Source of the DNA: Chloroflexota bacterium
Lineage (GTDB): Bacteria > Chloroflexota > Dehalococcoidia > Lucifugimonadales > GCA-002723415
DNA length: 51,167 nucleotides
Assembly (NCBI GenBank): GCA_002723415.1
Contig: PBOA01000003.1
Span: 16,197-67,363 of the forward strand
Direction of reading: 5' to 3'
Under the pieces are notes generated by a model. It made no database searches, was not told the DNA's origin, and saw nothing but the letters and a program-made list of their open reading frames with translations. This document shows, piece by piece, positions 35,478 through 45,560 of this stretch (within the stretch, counting starts at the first letter, position 1; each line of letters starts with the position of its first letter). The position numbers were made by a program, and so were the translations under genes.

Positions 35478-37523
35478 ATGCCTAACAAGCTTATAAATGA
35501 ATCAAGTCCATATTTATTACAGCATGCTCATAACCCTGTTAACTGGTTTCCTTGGGGTGAGGAAGCCCTTAATTTATCAAAAAATGAAAATAAACCTATT
35601 TTTTTAAGTATTGGGTACTCAGCTTGCCATTGGTGCCATGTAATGGAAAAAGAATCATTTGTAAATAAAGAAGTAGCTGAAATATTAAATAATAATTTCA
35701 TATCTATAAAAGTTGATAGAGAAGAGCGTCCTGATATCGATAGCATATATATGAATGCTGTACAAAATATGGGGATAAATGGTGGTTGGCCTTTAACAGT
35801 ATTTCTAACACCAGAATGCATACCATTTTATGCTGGGACATACTTCCCTACCCTAGATAGACATGGTATGCCAGGATTTCTAAGAATAATTGAAAGTATA
35901 AAAAATATTTATAATTCTGATATTGATAAAATCCAATCTATTGCAAAACAGGTTGCTGAACACCTCGAACATGAACATAAAGAAAAAAATATTTCTAATA
36001 AATATATAATTAATGAAGAAATACTACATAAAGCTTTTGAAAAACTAAAATTTAATTTTGATGATAAAAATGGCGGTTTTGGAACTTTCCCAAAATTTCC
36101 TCAAGCAATGATATATGAATTTCTACTTCAATATTATTATAATTATGAAAATATTGAAGCGTTAGAAATGGTTGAACATACTTTATTAAAAATAGCTAAT
36201 GGAGGCATTTTTGATCAAATTGGTGGCGGATTCCATAGGTATTCAACAGACGAAAAATGGATAATCCCTCATTTTGAAAAAATGCTTTATGATAATGCTT
36301 TACTAGTAAAATTATATTTGCATTTATACCAAATATCTCCAAACCCTTTATTTAAGGATATTATTCATAAAACATTAGACTTTATTGAAACAGAAATGTT
36401 AGATAAAAATGGTGGATTTTACTCTTCGATAGATGCTGATACAAATCATAAAGAAGGGGAATATTTTGTATGGAACAAAGAAGAATTAAAAAATATATTT
36501 AATAAAGAAGAATTTAATTTAATATGCACATTTTTTGGAATAACAGATAATGGTAATTTTGAAGGAAATAATGTTTTATACTTACCAATGGATAAGCAAG
36601 ATTTTCTCAAAAAATACACTATAGATTCAAGCAAGATTGAAATACTTATAAAACGATTATTCAATATACGAAATAAACGAACAAAGCCGAATTTAGATAC
36701 TAAAATATTAACTAGTTGGAATGGATTAATGCTTGGAGCATTTGCTGAAGCTGGAGCAATATTAAATGACAATCACTATTTAAATATAGCTAACTTAAAC
36801 GCTAAATACATTATAAATATATTTAATGAAAATGGTATGTTGTTAAGAGATAACACTTCAAAAAATCCTTCAAGAGGGTTTCTTGAAGATTATGCATATT
36901 TCATAGATGGATTATTGACTTTACATGAATCTAACTTAGATGAAGAAATATTAAATTCAGCTATTAAAATTACAGAAGAAATGAAAAAACTATTCTGGGA
37001 CGATGCTACTAATACACTTTATGATACAAGTCTATACCATGAAAAATTAATCAAAAGACCCCGAGATATTTATGATAATGCTATTCCATCAGCAAATTCA
37101 GTAGCAGCTCTAATATTAATAAAATTATCAATCATTACAAATAATGACCTGTATAAAATTATGTCAGACAAATTAATTCATTCATCTATCAACCAAATGA
37201 TAAATTTCCCGAATGCTTCAGGAAATTGGCTATGTAATGTCAATTACTATCTCTCCAAAATTAAAGAAATCGTTATAATAGGTGACCCTAAAAATAATGA
37301 ATTAATGGAATTGAAATTTCAAATTCATAAAAATTTCATTCCAAATAAAATTATAGTTGGAGGAAATATAAATAAGAAACTAAACAATAAGCAAGAATTG
37401 TTAATTTTTCAAAACAGAACTACTTTAAATAATAAACCGACTATTTATATTTGCGAAAATTATCAATGTAACCTGCCTATTACTACAAAAGAAGAATTGA
37501 TGAATCAACTGATTAACGATTAA
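35478..37523 (+). CDS. thioredoxin-fold DUF255 protein (YyaL/spermatogenesis-associated protein 20 family)
   Basis: The 681-aa protein begins [20 protein letters not shown] and WFPWGEEAL, and has a thioredoxin-like CHWC at Cys50-Cys53 in [15 protein letters not shown], the family hallmark. The N-terminal 165 residues form the DUF255 thioredoxin-like domain; the rest looks like an (alpha/alpha)6 barrel with [25 protein letters not shown] and [10 protein letters not shown], as in N-acylglucosamine 2-epimerase-like folds. The cellular function of the family is unsettled. It overlaps the convergent ligase gene by 4 nt. No signal peptide. Confidence 0.9.
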   Translation: MPNKLINESSPYLLQHAHNPVNWFPWGEEALNLSKNENKPIFLSIGYSACHWCHVMEKESFVNKEVAEILNNNFISIKVDREERPDIDSIYMNAVQNMGINGGWPLTVFLTPECIPFYAGTYFPTLDRHGMPGFLRIIESIKNIYNSDIDKIQSIAKQVAEHLEHEHKEKNISNKYIINEEILHKAFEKLKFNFDDKNGGFGTFPKFPQAMIYEFLLQYYYNYENIEALEMVEHTLLKIANGGIFDQIGGGFHRYSTDEKWIIPHFEKMLYDNALLVKLYLHLYQISPNPLFKDIIHKTLDFIETEMLDKNGGFYSSIDADTNHKEGEYFVWNKEELKNIFNKEEFNLICTFFGITDNGNFEGNNVLYLPMDKQDFLKKYTIDSSKIEILIKRLFNIRNKRTKPNLDTKILTSWNGLMLGAFAEAGAILNDNHYLNIANLNAKYIINIFNENGMLLRDNTSKNPSRGFLEDYAYFIDGLLTLHESNLDEEILNSAIKITEEMKKLFWDDATNTLYDTSLYHEKLIKRPRDIYDNAIPSANSVAALILIKLSIITNNDLYKIMSDKLIHSSINQMINFPNASGNWLCNVNYYLSKIKEIVIIGDPKNNELMELKFQIHKNFIPNKIIVGGNINKKLNNKQELLIFQNRTTLNNKPTIYICENYQCNLPITTKEELMNQLIND

Positions 37524-39655
37524 TTATTAAAGCTTTCTATTTCTTTAACTATATTTTTACAACTATCAGTAGAACTATTTGAATTTTTACATTCAATATA
37601 CATAATATATTTAATTTTTAATGTTGATGGAGCTATGTCAGAACTTAAATTATAAAATTGATAATAATTTTTTTCATAACGCAAATCTACCCTTAAAGCT
37701 TCTCTATAAAGACGAGTTAAATCTCCAAATATTGCCCAGTTCATAGGTTCAGATTGCAAAAGCTTATTAGCTTCTCTATCAACATAATTCATAACTAAAT
37801 TAAAATCTGTTTGACTCATATTTATCAAATTTTTTTCTATTTGATGGAAAGAAAATTTTCTTGGATAATTAGCAAGTGGGGGAAACATATTAATTGCGTC
37901 TTCATACTTAGATATTTTTTCTTCCCATTTAGGTTCAATACTATGAGCATCCAAAAGCAATTTTGTAGAAAAATAAATTTTGGAATTTATCCAAATACCC
38001 ACAATAATTATTAATACACAAAATAAACAAGTTAATAACATAAACATTCTATCTAAATTAATTATGCCTAATTTATTTGACTTTAATTTTAACTTTGCAA
38101 TTAAAACATCAATATATTTAATAGAAAATAGCTTTTTAAAATCTCCATTTCTAATAGTAAATCCATCATCTACATAAATAACTAATGCAACTAATAAGCT
38201 AAATTGCAAAACTGTACTAGGAGTATCAAACAGAAATATATTTTGTGCAAAATAAGATCCTAAAGCCCCAAGAAGAAATAAATTAAACAGTTGTTCCCTA
38301 TTCTCTTTATTTTTTGTTTTATTGTAAACTGCTAAAAACATAAGAACCCATAATACAGTGTAAGATAAAAGACCTAATACTCCTTTAGTAGACATTTCCT
38401 CTAAAATTTTATTATGAGCTTGATCATATACCTCATATGATTCCCTATCAAAAGTGTAATTCTGTCCCCAAGCAACAATATAATTTTCAGGTCCATAGCC
38501 AAAAATTGGTCTATCTAATACAGCTCTAAATCCTGCAGCATGAGAAGAAATTCTTCCTTTTATACTTGGATCATCTAAATTTACATTTTTTACTCGATTA
38601 ATTAAATCATTAGATTTAGCTAGATAATTAAAAGCTTCACTATCTCTTGCAAAAATAAGAGCAATTGCTAGTATAACTATTAAAAATAACAATATTTTAG
38701 ATATATTAATTAAAATAGTTCCTCTATGCTTATGCCATAAAAAGGTTCCAATCAATATTATAGTTATTCCAACAGGTAATCCAACAAATATAGCCCCTCT
38801 AGTTTCAGTAAGAATAAGGACCCAAAAATTAAATATTAATGAAATTATCCAAAAAGATCTTAACAATAAAAAATTTGGACGAACTATATCCTTATTTTTT
38901 CTTTTAGTTTTGCTCAATCTAGACAAATTAAGTTGAATATTTTTTTCTAGATATTTTTGGTCAACAATTGATTGAAAAAATAAACCTGCAACTAAAAATA
39001 TATTAACTAACATATAAGCCCCAACAAAAGTGGGGTTGCCAAGAGTTCCTATAATTCTTCTTGATTCGTCCAAATAATTAAATGACTGATAAGTAAAAAA
39101 TTTATCTAAAGAATAATATAAATCTATGGACATTAATGCCATAAACAAACTAACTGCTGCATTTATTGAAATTAATATTCTCCAATTAAAAATCTTAGAA
39201 ATATCTTGTACATTATTTAATGGTTTTTTTGATATAATCCAATTTTCTTTATAATTGGTTCCAGTTTTAAATATTGAAACTAAAATTAATACAAATATAA
39301 ACCAATGTATTAAATCAATGATGCCCTGCATTCTTTCAATTGAAGACCATAAACTCCTCTGTATACTAACTCCAGTTATTGCCGTAATTACCGTGATGAA
39401 AATCCATATTATAAAAGCATAAATTATCAAAGAATGCTTTGGTCTATATTGTGGGAATTTATACGCCAGTATTAACCAAAAAGCAAATGCCAATTCAATT
39501 GAAATACGAGACACAACTGCTTTTCCAACTATAAAAGGAAAAAAAGTACTACTTGAAAGAACTAAAGGTGTAAGCAAACACGCTATTATAAATAAAAAAA
39601 TCAATCCCAGTAAAATATATTCTAATGGATTATATTCTTCTTTAATCGTTACCAT
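37520..39655 (-). CDS. O-antigen ligase/polymerase-like (Wzy_C) membrane protein
   Basis: The 711-aa protein has many hydrophobic segments between about residues 12 and 550, for example [20 protein letters not shown] and FVLILVSIF, and a long periplasm-type loop with [20 protein letters not shown]. This loop motif and the topology match the Wzy_C/WaaL group of O-antigen ligases and polymerases that join lipid-linked glycans to acceptors. The last 150 residues are soluble and may be TPR-like ([15 protein letters not shown]). AGGAAAG precedes the ATG. It faces away from the glycan operon that starts at 39853, separated by a 197-nt regulatory gap, and probably serves the same glycan system. Confidence 0.8.
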   Translation of the reverse strand: MVTIKEEYNPLEYILLGLIFLFIIACLLTPLVLSSSTFFPFIVGKAVVSRISIELAFAFWLILAYKFPQYRPKHSLIIYAFIIWIFITVITAITGVSIQRSLWSSIERMQGIIDLIHWFIFVLILVSIFKTGTNYKENWIISKKPLNNVQDISKIFNWRILISINAAVSLFMALMSIDLYYSLDKFFTYQSFNYLDESRRIIGTLGNPTFVGAYMLVNIFLVAGLFFQSIVDQKYLEKNIQLNLSRLSKTKRKNKDIVRPNFLLLRSFWIISLIFNFWVLILTETRGAIFVGLPVGITIILIGTFLWHKHRGTILINISKILLFLIVILAIALIFARDSEAFNYLAKSNDLINRVKNVNLDDPSIKGRISSHAAGFRAVLDRPIFGYGPENYIVAWGQNYTFDRESYEVYDQAHNKILEEMSTKGVLGLLSYTVLWVLMFLAVYNKTKNKENREQLFNLFLLGALGSYFAQNIFLFDTPSTVLQFSLLVALVIYVDDGFTIRNGDFKKLFSIKYIDVLIAKLKLKSNKLGIINLDRMFMLLTCLFCVLIIIVGIWINSKIYFSTKLLLDAHSIEPKWEEKISKYEDAINMFPPLANYPRKFSFHQIEKNLINMSQTDFNLVMNYVDREANKLLQSEPMNWAIFGDLTRLYREALRVDLRYEKNYYQFYNLSSDIAPSTLKIKYIMYIECKNSNSSTDSCKNIVKEIESFNN

Positions 39656-39773
39656 AACTTTCCTATAAATTAATTTACATTTAAATTATATCAAATATTT
39701 ACTAAATTATTAGAAATACAAAATTTAAAATTGTAAATTAATCAAATTAATCATTTTAAAATAACAGTAAACC

Positions 39774-39802
39774 TTGACAAAAAGTAACTATAAAGTCACA
39801 AT
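39774..39802 (+). promoter_or_regulatory. putative promoter of glycan regulator pair
   Basis: A perfect TTGACA at 39774-39779 and CACAAT at 39797-39802 are separated by the ideal 17 nt. The start codon of the winged-helix regulator is at 39853. The remainder of the gap from 39656 is A+T-rich with no gene visible. Confidence 0.5.
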
Positions 39803-39813
39803 AAATAAAATGC

Positions 39814-39828
39814 GTTCACAAAATGAAC
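39814..39828. promoter_or_regulatory. GTTCA-N5-TGAAC inverted repeat, candidate operator
   Basis: GTTCA at 39814-39818 and TGAAC at 39824-39828 are perfect inverted halves around CAAAA. The site lies just past the expected transcription start of the promoter at 39774-39802, the classic place for repression by a dimeric winged-helix regulator such as the one encoded by the next gene. Autoregulation is inference. Confidence 0.45.
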
Positions 39829-39852
39829 ACTTGTTTATATAGGCAATAAATA

Positions 39853-40500
39853 ATGAGAAAAGAAAAAGAAGACACTGGTCAAAACATATATAGGGAATTA
39901 CAAATCCTAGAAGAAATGGAATTTGATCCAAGAATTAGTCAGCGTAATTTGTCTCAAAAACTTGGCATAGCTTTAGGATTAGCTAACTTATTAATCAAAT
40001 CTATGGTGCAAAAAGGATATATTAAAGCAAGTAAATTAGGATGGAAAAGGTGGGTTTATATAGTTACCCCAGCGGGATTCTCTAGAAAGCTACAGTTAAC
40101 TCTAGCTTATATAGATAGATTTTTTGATCAATATAAAAATGTTAGAGAACTTTTAAAAAATCAATTAAACAATTTGAACTTAAATAGTGAATCACGTATT
40201 GCTTTACTAGGAAATAAAGAATTTACTGAATTGGCGTATATTTGTTTAAGAGATATGGGTATAACTGAAATTGATGTTATTAGTCAATCTGGAACTGAAA
40301 AATTTTTAGGTAGTAATACTATCAAGCTTGAAAATATAAATTTGCAAAACCACAATTCAATTATTTTAGGAATGCATCCCAATTCATATGAAGACAAAGA
40401 GCTATTAATAAAAAAAGGAATACCCGAATCACGAATAACTTTACTTTTGGATCATCCTAGTAAATCCTCTCCTCTTGAAGATATGGAGAACTTAAAATGA
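39853..40500 (+). CDS. winged-helix (MarR-like, EPS-associated) transcriptional regulator
   Basis: The first 75 residues hold a winged helix: ILEEMEFDPRISQRNLSQKL, recognition helix ALGLANLLIKSMVQKGYI and wing KRWVYIVTPAGF. This resembles the EPS-associated MarR-type regulators found at the head of exopolysaccharide clusters. A linker helix (about 80-115) is followed by a C-terminal region SRIALLGNKEFTELAYICLRDMG with a Rossmann-like strand-helix start that may sense a nucleotide or sugar ligand; the total of 215 aa is longer than the simple MarR form. It overlaps the NusG-like gene by 4 nt, so the two are made together. Confidence 0.8.
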   Translation: MRKEKEDTGQNIYRELQILEEMEFDPRISQRNLSQKLGIALGLANLLIKSMVQKGYIKASKLGWKRWVYIVTPAGFSRKLQLTLAYIDRFFDQYKNVRELLKNQLNNLNLNSESRIALLGNKEFTELAYICLRDMGITEIDVISQSGTEKFLGSNTIKLENINLQNHNSIILGMHPNSYEDKELLIKKGIPESRITLLLDHPSKSSPLEDMENLK

Positions 40501-41096
40501 AATCAAAATGGCATGTTGTAATAACCTTTCCAAAAAGAGAAAATGAAGTATCCAGAGTATTAGAAAAATACAACTTAATCTGCTATAACCCTTTAGTTAA
40601 AATACCTAACAGCTTAGAAATTGAGGATGTGTATACTCCATTATTTCCAGGATATTTATTTGCTAAACCTATCGATACAAATCATAAATTACCGTCAATT
40701 AGCCATATTAACGGTGTTTATGGATGGTTAAAATTTAATGATGAAATATCTTTTATAGACGATGAGATAATTTCTGAAATTAAAAAAACAATCTTTAAAC
40801 TAAACTCCTCATATGGTTTATGGTCTAATTATGAAACTGGCGAAAAAGTTATAATAGAAAAAGGAAAATTATCCGAATTTGCTGAGATCATTGAAAATGC
40901 AAAATCTCCATATGAAAATGCAAAAGTTTTAATGCATTTTATGGGAAGAAAAATACCTGCCCTAGTACCCTGGAGCAGTATTAAGCCAATAAAATCCTCT
41001 AATGTTAAAAATAACAGGCGTCTAACTAGAGGTAGAGGCAGAAAAATCAGAAATCCTGATAATAAATTTAAACCATCAATGGTATTACAAAAATAA
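40497..41096 (+). CDS. NusG-family paralog (RfaH/LoaP/UpxY-like operon antiterminator)
   Basis: The 199-aa protein has the NusG N-terminal domain: KWHVVITFPKRENEVSRVLE, a middle TPLFPGYLFAKP, then INGVYGWLKF. A KOW-like part follows (TGEKVIIEKGKLSEFAEIIE with ALVPWSSIKPI) and the protein ends in a basic tail (RRLTRGRGRKIR). FPGYLF is the conserved RNA polymerase-binding signature. Specialised NusG paralogs of this kind stand at the head of long polysaccharide operons and suppress termination there. Its start overlaps the winged-helix gene, and the following 147-nt leader carries a GTAGCG element like that of the RfaH-recruiting ops site. Confidence 0.87.
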   Translation: MKSKWHVVITFPKRENEVSRVLEKYNLICYNPLVKIPNSLEIEDVYTPLFPGYLFAKPIDTNHKLPSISHINGVYGWLKFNDEISFIDDEIISEIKKTIFKLNSSYGLWSNYETGEKVIIEKGKLSEFAEIIENAKSPYENAKVLMHFMGRKIPALVPWSSIKPIKSSNVKNNRRLTRGRGRKIRNPDNKFKPSMVLQK

Positions 41097-41105
41097 TATT
41101 TTTTT

Positions 41106-41173
41106 GTTGTAGCGATAGCTCCAAAAAATATTTATATTTTTTATAAGCATTAATAATGCCATTGCCTTGGCAA
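41106..41173 (+). other. untranslated leader of the glycan operon with ops-like GTAGCG and a TTGCC/GGCAA repeat
   Basis: GTTGTAGCGATAGCTCC at 41106-41122 contains GTAGCG, the core shared with the RfaH-binding ops element, and AGC-GATA-GCT could form a small hairpin with the bases exposed. At 41162-41173 TTGCC and GGCAA form a tight inverted repeat around TT. Both lie in the 147-nt gap after the NusG-like gene and before the first sugar gene, where an antiterminator loading site is expected. The similarity is short, so this is a suggestion. Confidence 0.35.
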
Positions 41174-41243
41174 CCCAAAATTTTAACAATATATTAAAAA
41201 ATAAAGTAATATTATACTTCCATAATAATAGAAGGCATTTAAA

Positions 41244-42545
41244 ATGGACCTTAAACAAAAAATATTAAATAAACAAGCTAAAATTTCTGTAATTGGATTA
41301 GGATATGTGGGACTACCCTTAGCAATAGCTTTATCTACATCAGGATTTAAAGTATATGGTATAGATACAGATAAAAATAAAATAAAATCTATAGTTTCAG
41401 GAAAATCGTTTATTGAAGATGTCAAATCTGAAGATCTTTTCAATTTAATTTCAACTAAAAATAATAAGAAAAATTCATTTGAAGTATCTCCAAATTATTC
41501 TAGTATAGAAATTTCAGATGTCATAATAATATGCGTACCAACTCCATTAACTAAAAATAAAGAACCTGATATATCTTATATACAAAATGCAGTACATTCA
41601 ATTTCTGAAAAGTTAAAACTAAATACTATGGTAATCTTAGAAAGTACTACATATCCAGGTACAACAGAAGAAATTCTACTTCCAGTTTTACAATCTTCTA
41701 ATAATAGAAATTTAAAGGCTGGAAAAGATTTTTACTTGGGATACTCTCCTGAAAGAATAGACCCTGGCAGAATAAATCAAACGATTCATAACACACCTAA
41801 AGTAGTTGCTGGAATTACAAAAGAATGTTCAAAATTAATACATACGTTTTATGAAACAATAGTAGATAAGGTCGTTACTGTATCTACGACTAAAACAGCT
41901 GAAATGGTAAAAATATTAGAAAACACCTTTAGGTCTACTAACGTTGCCTTAGCAAATGAAATATATTTAATATGTGACAAATTAGGTATAAACGTGTGGG
42001 AAGTTATAGATGCTGCAAAAAGTAAACCCTTTGGTTTCATGCCTTTTTATCCAGGACCAGGAATTGGAGGACATTGTATTCCTATAGACCCTCATTTATT
42101 AGAATGGAAGCTGAAAACTCTTAATTATAATACTCGTTTTATTGGACTATCTTCAGAGATTAATGAATCCATGCCTCAACATTGGATAGAAAAAACTCAA
42201 GATTTTTTAAAATTAAATAATAAATCTATTAAAAACTCTAAAATATTAATACTCGGAGTTGCATATAAACCAGATGTTGCGGATACTCGTGAATCACCAT
42301 CTTTATGTATAATAGAAAAACTAATTACTAAAGGTGCTAAAGTCGATTATCATGATCCATTAGTAAAAAATATAACCATATACAATAATAATATGAAATC
42401 AATATCAAATATCTCTTTAGAAAAAAACTTAAGAACATATGACTGTATAATAATAACTACAAACCATAGTACTTATGACTGGAACAAAATACAGGAAAAA
42501 ACATCATCTATTATAGATACTCGAAATGCACTGAAAAATAATTAA
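41244..42545 (+). CDS. UDP-sugar 6-dehydrogenase (UDP-N-acetyl-mannosamine/glucosamine dehydrogenase family)
   Basis: This NAD-dependent enzyme oxidises the C6 of a UDP-sugar to the uronic acid. The 433-aa protein has the Rossmann motif VIGLGYVGLPLAIALSTSG at 16-34, the central FRSTNVALANEI, catalytic Cys278 in GIGGHCIPIDPH and a C-terminal ILGVAYKPDVADTRESPS. Sequence around the cysteine (GGHCIPIDPHLL) is typical of the WecC/VipA/WbpA branch that uses N-acetylated sugars rather than UDP-glucose dehydrogenase. AAGG precedes the ATG. It is the first structural gene of the glycan operon. Confidence 0.92.
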   Translation: MDLKQKILNKQAKISVIGLGYVGLPLAIALSTSGFKVYGIDTDKNKIKSIVSGKSFIEDVKSEDLFNLISTKNNKKNSFEVSPNYSSIEISDVIIICVPTPLTKNKEPDISYIQNAVHSISEKLKLNTMVILESTTYPGTTEEILLPVLQSSNNRNLKAGKDFYLGYSPERIDPGRINQTIHNTPKVVAGITKECSKLIHTFYETIVDKVVTVSTTKTAEMVKILENTFRSTNVALANEIYLICDKLGINVWEVIDAAKSKPFGFMPFYPGPGIGGHCIPIDPHLLEWKLKTLNYNTRFIGLSSEINESMPQHWIEKTQDFLKLNNKSIKNSKILILGVAYKPDVADTRESPSLCIIEKLITKGAKVDYHDPLVKNITIYNNNMKSISNISLEKNLRTYDCIIITTNHSTYDWNKIQEKTSSIIDTRNALKNN

Positions 42546-42568
42546 ATCCACACAGGCAAACTGATAAA

Positions 42569-43555
42569 ATGAATAATATATTAATAACTGGGGGAGCAGG
42601 TTTTATAGGTTCCCACCTTGCAGAAAAAATTTTAAACGAAGGTGATAAAGTCACAATCATTGATGATTTATCTACTGGAAAATTAAATAACATAAACCAT
42701 CTTTTAAATAATTCTAACCTTGAATTTATTAATGATTCCATCCTAAATATTGACACAGTAGATAGATTGATCAAGAATACTGACATAATTTTTCATTTAG
42801 CTGCAGCCGTAGGTGTATATTTAATAGTCAAAGACCCTGTAAAAGTTATTGAAACAAATATTCTTGGAACACATTCAATACTACAATTAGCTAGTAAATA
42901 CAATAAAAAAGTTTTAATAGCTTCTACTTCTGAAATATATGGAAAAAATTCACATGTCCCCTTTAATGAAGAAGATGATCGAATATTAGGCCCAACTACT
43001 AAATCTAGATGGAGTTATTCTACCTCAAAAGCTGTCGATGAATTTTTAGGATTAGCCTACCACAAGCAAAATGGTTTAGCAGTAACTATATTTCGATTGT
43101 TTAATACTGTAGGACCAAAACAAGAAAGTAGATATGGCATGGTTATACCTCGACTTATAGATCAGAGTATTCAAAAGAAACCATTAACAGTTTATGGTGA
43201 TGGACTTCAAACCAGGTGCTTTTGTGATGTGGATGATGTTGTAAATGGAATTTTAGCTCTGTCAAAATCTAAAAAAGCAATAGGAGAAGTATTTAATATA
43301 GGTTCAAATATTGAGATCAGTATTTTAGACCTTGCAAAAAAAATTTTACAAATTGTTAGAAAAAACAACATTGAAACATTAACTAATAATCAAATTAAAT
43401 TTGTACCTTATGATGAGGCTTACGAAGTAGGATTTGAAGATATGCTAAGAAGAGTTCCTGACACAACAAAAATAAAATCCTTAATAGGCTGGGAACCAAA
43501 GATCAGCTTAGATCAAACTTTAAATAGAATTATTTCTGAGAAATTAGCAAATTAA
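42569..43555 (+). CDS. NAD-dependent nucleotide-sugar epimerase/dehydratase
   Basis: An extended short-chain dehydrogenase of 328 aa. It has GGAGFIGSH at 8-16, the Asp that binds the adenosine ribose in IIDDLSTGK, the catalytic Tyr150-x3-Lys154 in WSYSTSKA, and STSEIYG at about 119-125. The C-terminal part with VYGDGLQTRCFCDVDDVV is typical of UDP-sugar epimerases and decarboxylases. With a dehydrogenase directly upstream, it may act on the resulting UDP-uronic acid, for example as a C4-epimerase or decarboxylase, but the exact activity is open. Confidence 0.88.
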   Translation: MNNILITGGAGFIGSHLAEKILNEGDKVTIIDDLSTGKLNNINHLLNNSNLEFINDSILNIDTVDRLIKNTDIIFHLAAAVGVYLIVKDPVKVIETNILGTHSILQLASKYNKKVLIASTSEIYGKNSHVPFNEEDDRILGPTTKSRWSYSTSKAVDEFLGLAYHKQNGLAVTIFRLFNTVGPKQESRYGMVIPRLIDQSIQKKPLTVYGDGLQTRCFCDVDDVVNGILALSKSKKAIGEVFNIGSNIEISILDLAKKILQIVRKNNIETLTNNQIKFVPYDEAYEVGFEDMLRRVPDTTKIKSLIGWEPKISLDQTLNRIISEKLAN

Positions 43556-43585
43556 TAATCTAATTCAATAATTAGGAGAATTAAA

Positions 43586-44500
43586 TTGGAAGAAAATTTA
43601 GATTTCACAAATGGATTTATTCAAAAAGAGCCCTGGCCAATACCTAATAAAACTTTAATAATTGCAGAAATAGGAATAAATCATAATGGGGATATAGAAA
43701 TAGCAAAAAAACTTATTGACATGGCAAAAACTGCAGGATGTGATTATGTAAAATTCCAAAAAAGAACTATTGACATAGTATATTCTAAAGATGTATTAGA
43801 TTCCTATAGAGAAAGCCCTTGGGGAACAACTCAAAGAGAGCAAAAAGAAGCTTTAGAATTTAATAAAGAACAATATGATGAAATAGACTTATATTGTAAA
43901 GAAAAATCAATAGGTTGGTTTGCTTCTGCTTGGGATTTACCTAGTCAGTCATTTCTAAAAGATTATAATTTTAAATACAACAAAATTGCCTCTCCAATGA
44001 TTACTCATATTGATTTATTGAATATGGTTGCGAAAGAAAAAAAACTAACTTTCATATCCACTGGTATGAGTACATATGATGACATAGATAAAGCGGTTAA
44101 TATTTTTAACAAATATGATTGCCCTTTTATTTTAAATCACTGTGTTTCAGAATACCCAATAGCTGAAGATAAAATTAACTTAAAAGGAATGACTGATTTA
44201 CGTCAAAAATATAAATGTCATATAGGATATAGCGGGCATGAAGTCACCATGATTCCTTGTGTTTTAGCTGCTATGATGGGTGCTGTTGTTATTGAAAGAC
44301 ATATAACTTTAGACAGAGCTATGTATGGAAGTGACCAAGCAGCATCATTAGAAAAACGTGGCCTAGAATCAATGTGCGGTTATATAAGATCAATACCAAG
44401 TATAATTGGTAATGGAAACAAAATAATAACGCCAGGTGAAAAAGCGAATTCTGATAAATTACGCTATTGGGGTCCGTTTCATGAAGAACATATAAATTAA
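43586..44500 (+). CDS. NeuB-family sialic/nonulosonic acid synthase lacking the SAF domain
   Basis: NeuB-type enzymes condense phosphoenolpyruvate with a 6-carbon sugar to make nine-carbon acids. The 304-aa protein has the TIM-barrel motifs EIGINHNGD at 28-36, VKFQKR at 55-60, GWFASAWDLPS (where many have FDxxS), ISTGMSTYDDI, LNHCVSEYP and IGYSGHE. It stops near 300, whereas classical NeuB continues with a 60-residue SAF/antifreeze-like domain that caps the partner's active site. The start is a TTG at 43586 with a strong AGGAG 7 nt upstream. The nucleotidylyltransferase and small phosphatase genes follow at once, as expected for a make-and-activate route. The sugar acceptor is unknown. Confidence 0.85.
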   Translation: MEENLDFTNGFIQKEPWPIPNKTLIIAEIGINHNGDIEIAKKLIDMAKTAGCDYVKFQKRTIDIVYSKDVLDSYRESPWGTTQREQKEALEFNKEQYDEIDLYCKEKSIGWFASAWDLPSQSFLKDYNFKYNKIASPMITHIDLLNMVAKEKKLTFISTGMSTYDDIDKAVNIFNKYDCPFILNHCVSEYPIAEDKINLKGMTDLRQKYKCHIGYSGHEVTMIPCVLAAMMGAVVIERHITLDRAMYGSDQAASLEKRGLESMCGYIRSIPSIIGNGNKIITPGEKANSDKLRYWGPFHEEHIN

Positions 44501-44506
44501 TCAACA

Positions 44507-45226
44507 ATGAATACAGTTTTAATAATTCAAGCTAGAATGGGGTCAACCAGATTACCTGGTAAATCCATGTTAGATTTGGGAGGAAAACCTTTAATAGGAT
44601 GGGTAATTCATAGAGTCAAAAAAACATCTTTAGTAGATAAAGTAGTCCTCTCTACAACTCAAAAACCAGAAGACAACATTTTGGAAGTAATTGGGCTTGA
44701 ATATGGAATTGATGTGTTTAGAGGATCTGAAAATGATTTAGTTGACAGATATTACCAGGCTGCAAAAAAATATAAAGCAGATTTAGTTGTTAGAGTGCCT
44801 GGTGATAATGCATTACCAGAACCTAAAGAAATTGATAGAGTAATTACTTTTCATAAAAATAATCATAATGACTTTTCTTCTAATCTTCCTGATGTTGCAC
44901 AACACGGATATCCTCACAATGGATACCCAGATGGTATTGGAGCTGAAGTTATTAATTTTGCTGCTTTAAAAAAAGTATGGGATACATCTTCACATCCAAG
45001 AAATCGTGAACACCCTCATACAAATTTTTATGAAAACCGTGAAATATTCAAGATTGGCATACTAGAATGCCCTAAGGAAATAAAAAGGCCTGAAATAATC
45101 TTAGACATAAATACTAAAGAACAATATGACTTCATTTCTGACATGTATGAATATTTAACAGACAATTATGAAGAATTTGGAATAAATGAAGTTATCAAAT
45201 GGTATGATAGCGTTTATAAAAAATGA
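44507..45226 (+). CDS. cytidylyltransferase family protein (SpsF/NeuA-like)
   Basis: The 239-aa protein opens VLIIQARMGSTRLPGKSML, the nucleotide-binding loop of SpsF and KdsB/NeuA-type cytidylyltransferases, and has VDRYYQAAKKY, VRVPGDNALPEP with the metal-binding Asp, and VLDINTKEQYDF-like closing residues (ILDINTKEQYDF). It would activate an acidic sugar with CTP; directly after the NeuB-like gene the likely product is a CMP-sugar acid. SpsF-type proteins are, however, less well characterised than NeuA. It shares 4 bp with the HAD gene. Confidence 0.85.
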   Translation: MNTVLIIQARMGSTRLPGKSMLDLGGKPLIGWVIHRVKKTSLVDKVVLSTTQKPEDNILEVIGLEYGIDVFRGSENDLVDRYYQAAKKYKADLVVRVPGDNALPEPKEIDRVITFHKNNHNDFSSNLPDVAQHGYPHNGYPDGIGAEVINFAALKKVWDTSSHPRNREHPHTNFYENREIFKIGILECPKEIKRPEIILDINTKEQYDFISDMYEYLTDNYEEFGINEVIKWYDSVYKK

Positions 45227-45540
45227 TTTATTGTTTTGACATAGATGGAACCATATGCACAAATACAGATGGTGATTATCTTAACGCCATACCCTACCCT
45301 AATATTATTAAGAAAGTTAATGAACTTTATAATGAAGGTAATGAAATAATATTAAATACTGCTAGAGGCGCTACAACTGGAATTGATTGGACTAAAGAAA
45401 CTCAAATTCAAATGAAACGATGGGGAGTTAAGTACCATAAGTTACTTTTAGGTAAGCCTGGAGCAGATATATATATAGACGATAAAGCTATCAATATTAA
45501 AGACTGGGTCCAAAAAAATTCGATCAATGAAAAAATTTAG
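45223..45540 (+). CDS. small capless HAD phosphatase
   Basis: The 105-aa protein begins MIYCFDIDGTICTN, giving the nucleophile Asp6 and acid Asp8 of HAD phosphatases. It continues with a LNTARG motif (second loop), LLLGKPGADIYIDDKAI with the Lys of motif III and the acidic DD of motif IV. No cap domain is present, as in KDO-8-phosphate and heptose-bisphosphate type phosphatases of capsule operons. It overlaps the nucleotidylyltransferase by 4 nt, so it probably removes phosphate from the sugar acid or its precursor. Confidence 0.85.
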   Translation: MIYCFDIDGTICTNTDGDYLNAIPYPNIIKKVNELYNEGNEIILNTARGATTGIDWTKETQIQMKRWGVKYHKLLLGKPGADIYIDDKAINIKDWVQKNSINEKI

Positions 45541-45560
45541 GTTTTATATGGAGATTAGTA

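Noticed and set aside
41162..41173. TTGCC-TT-GGCAA as an intrinsic terminator
   Set aside because: The loop of two bases is too tight and no U-run follows; kept only as part of the leader description.
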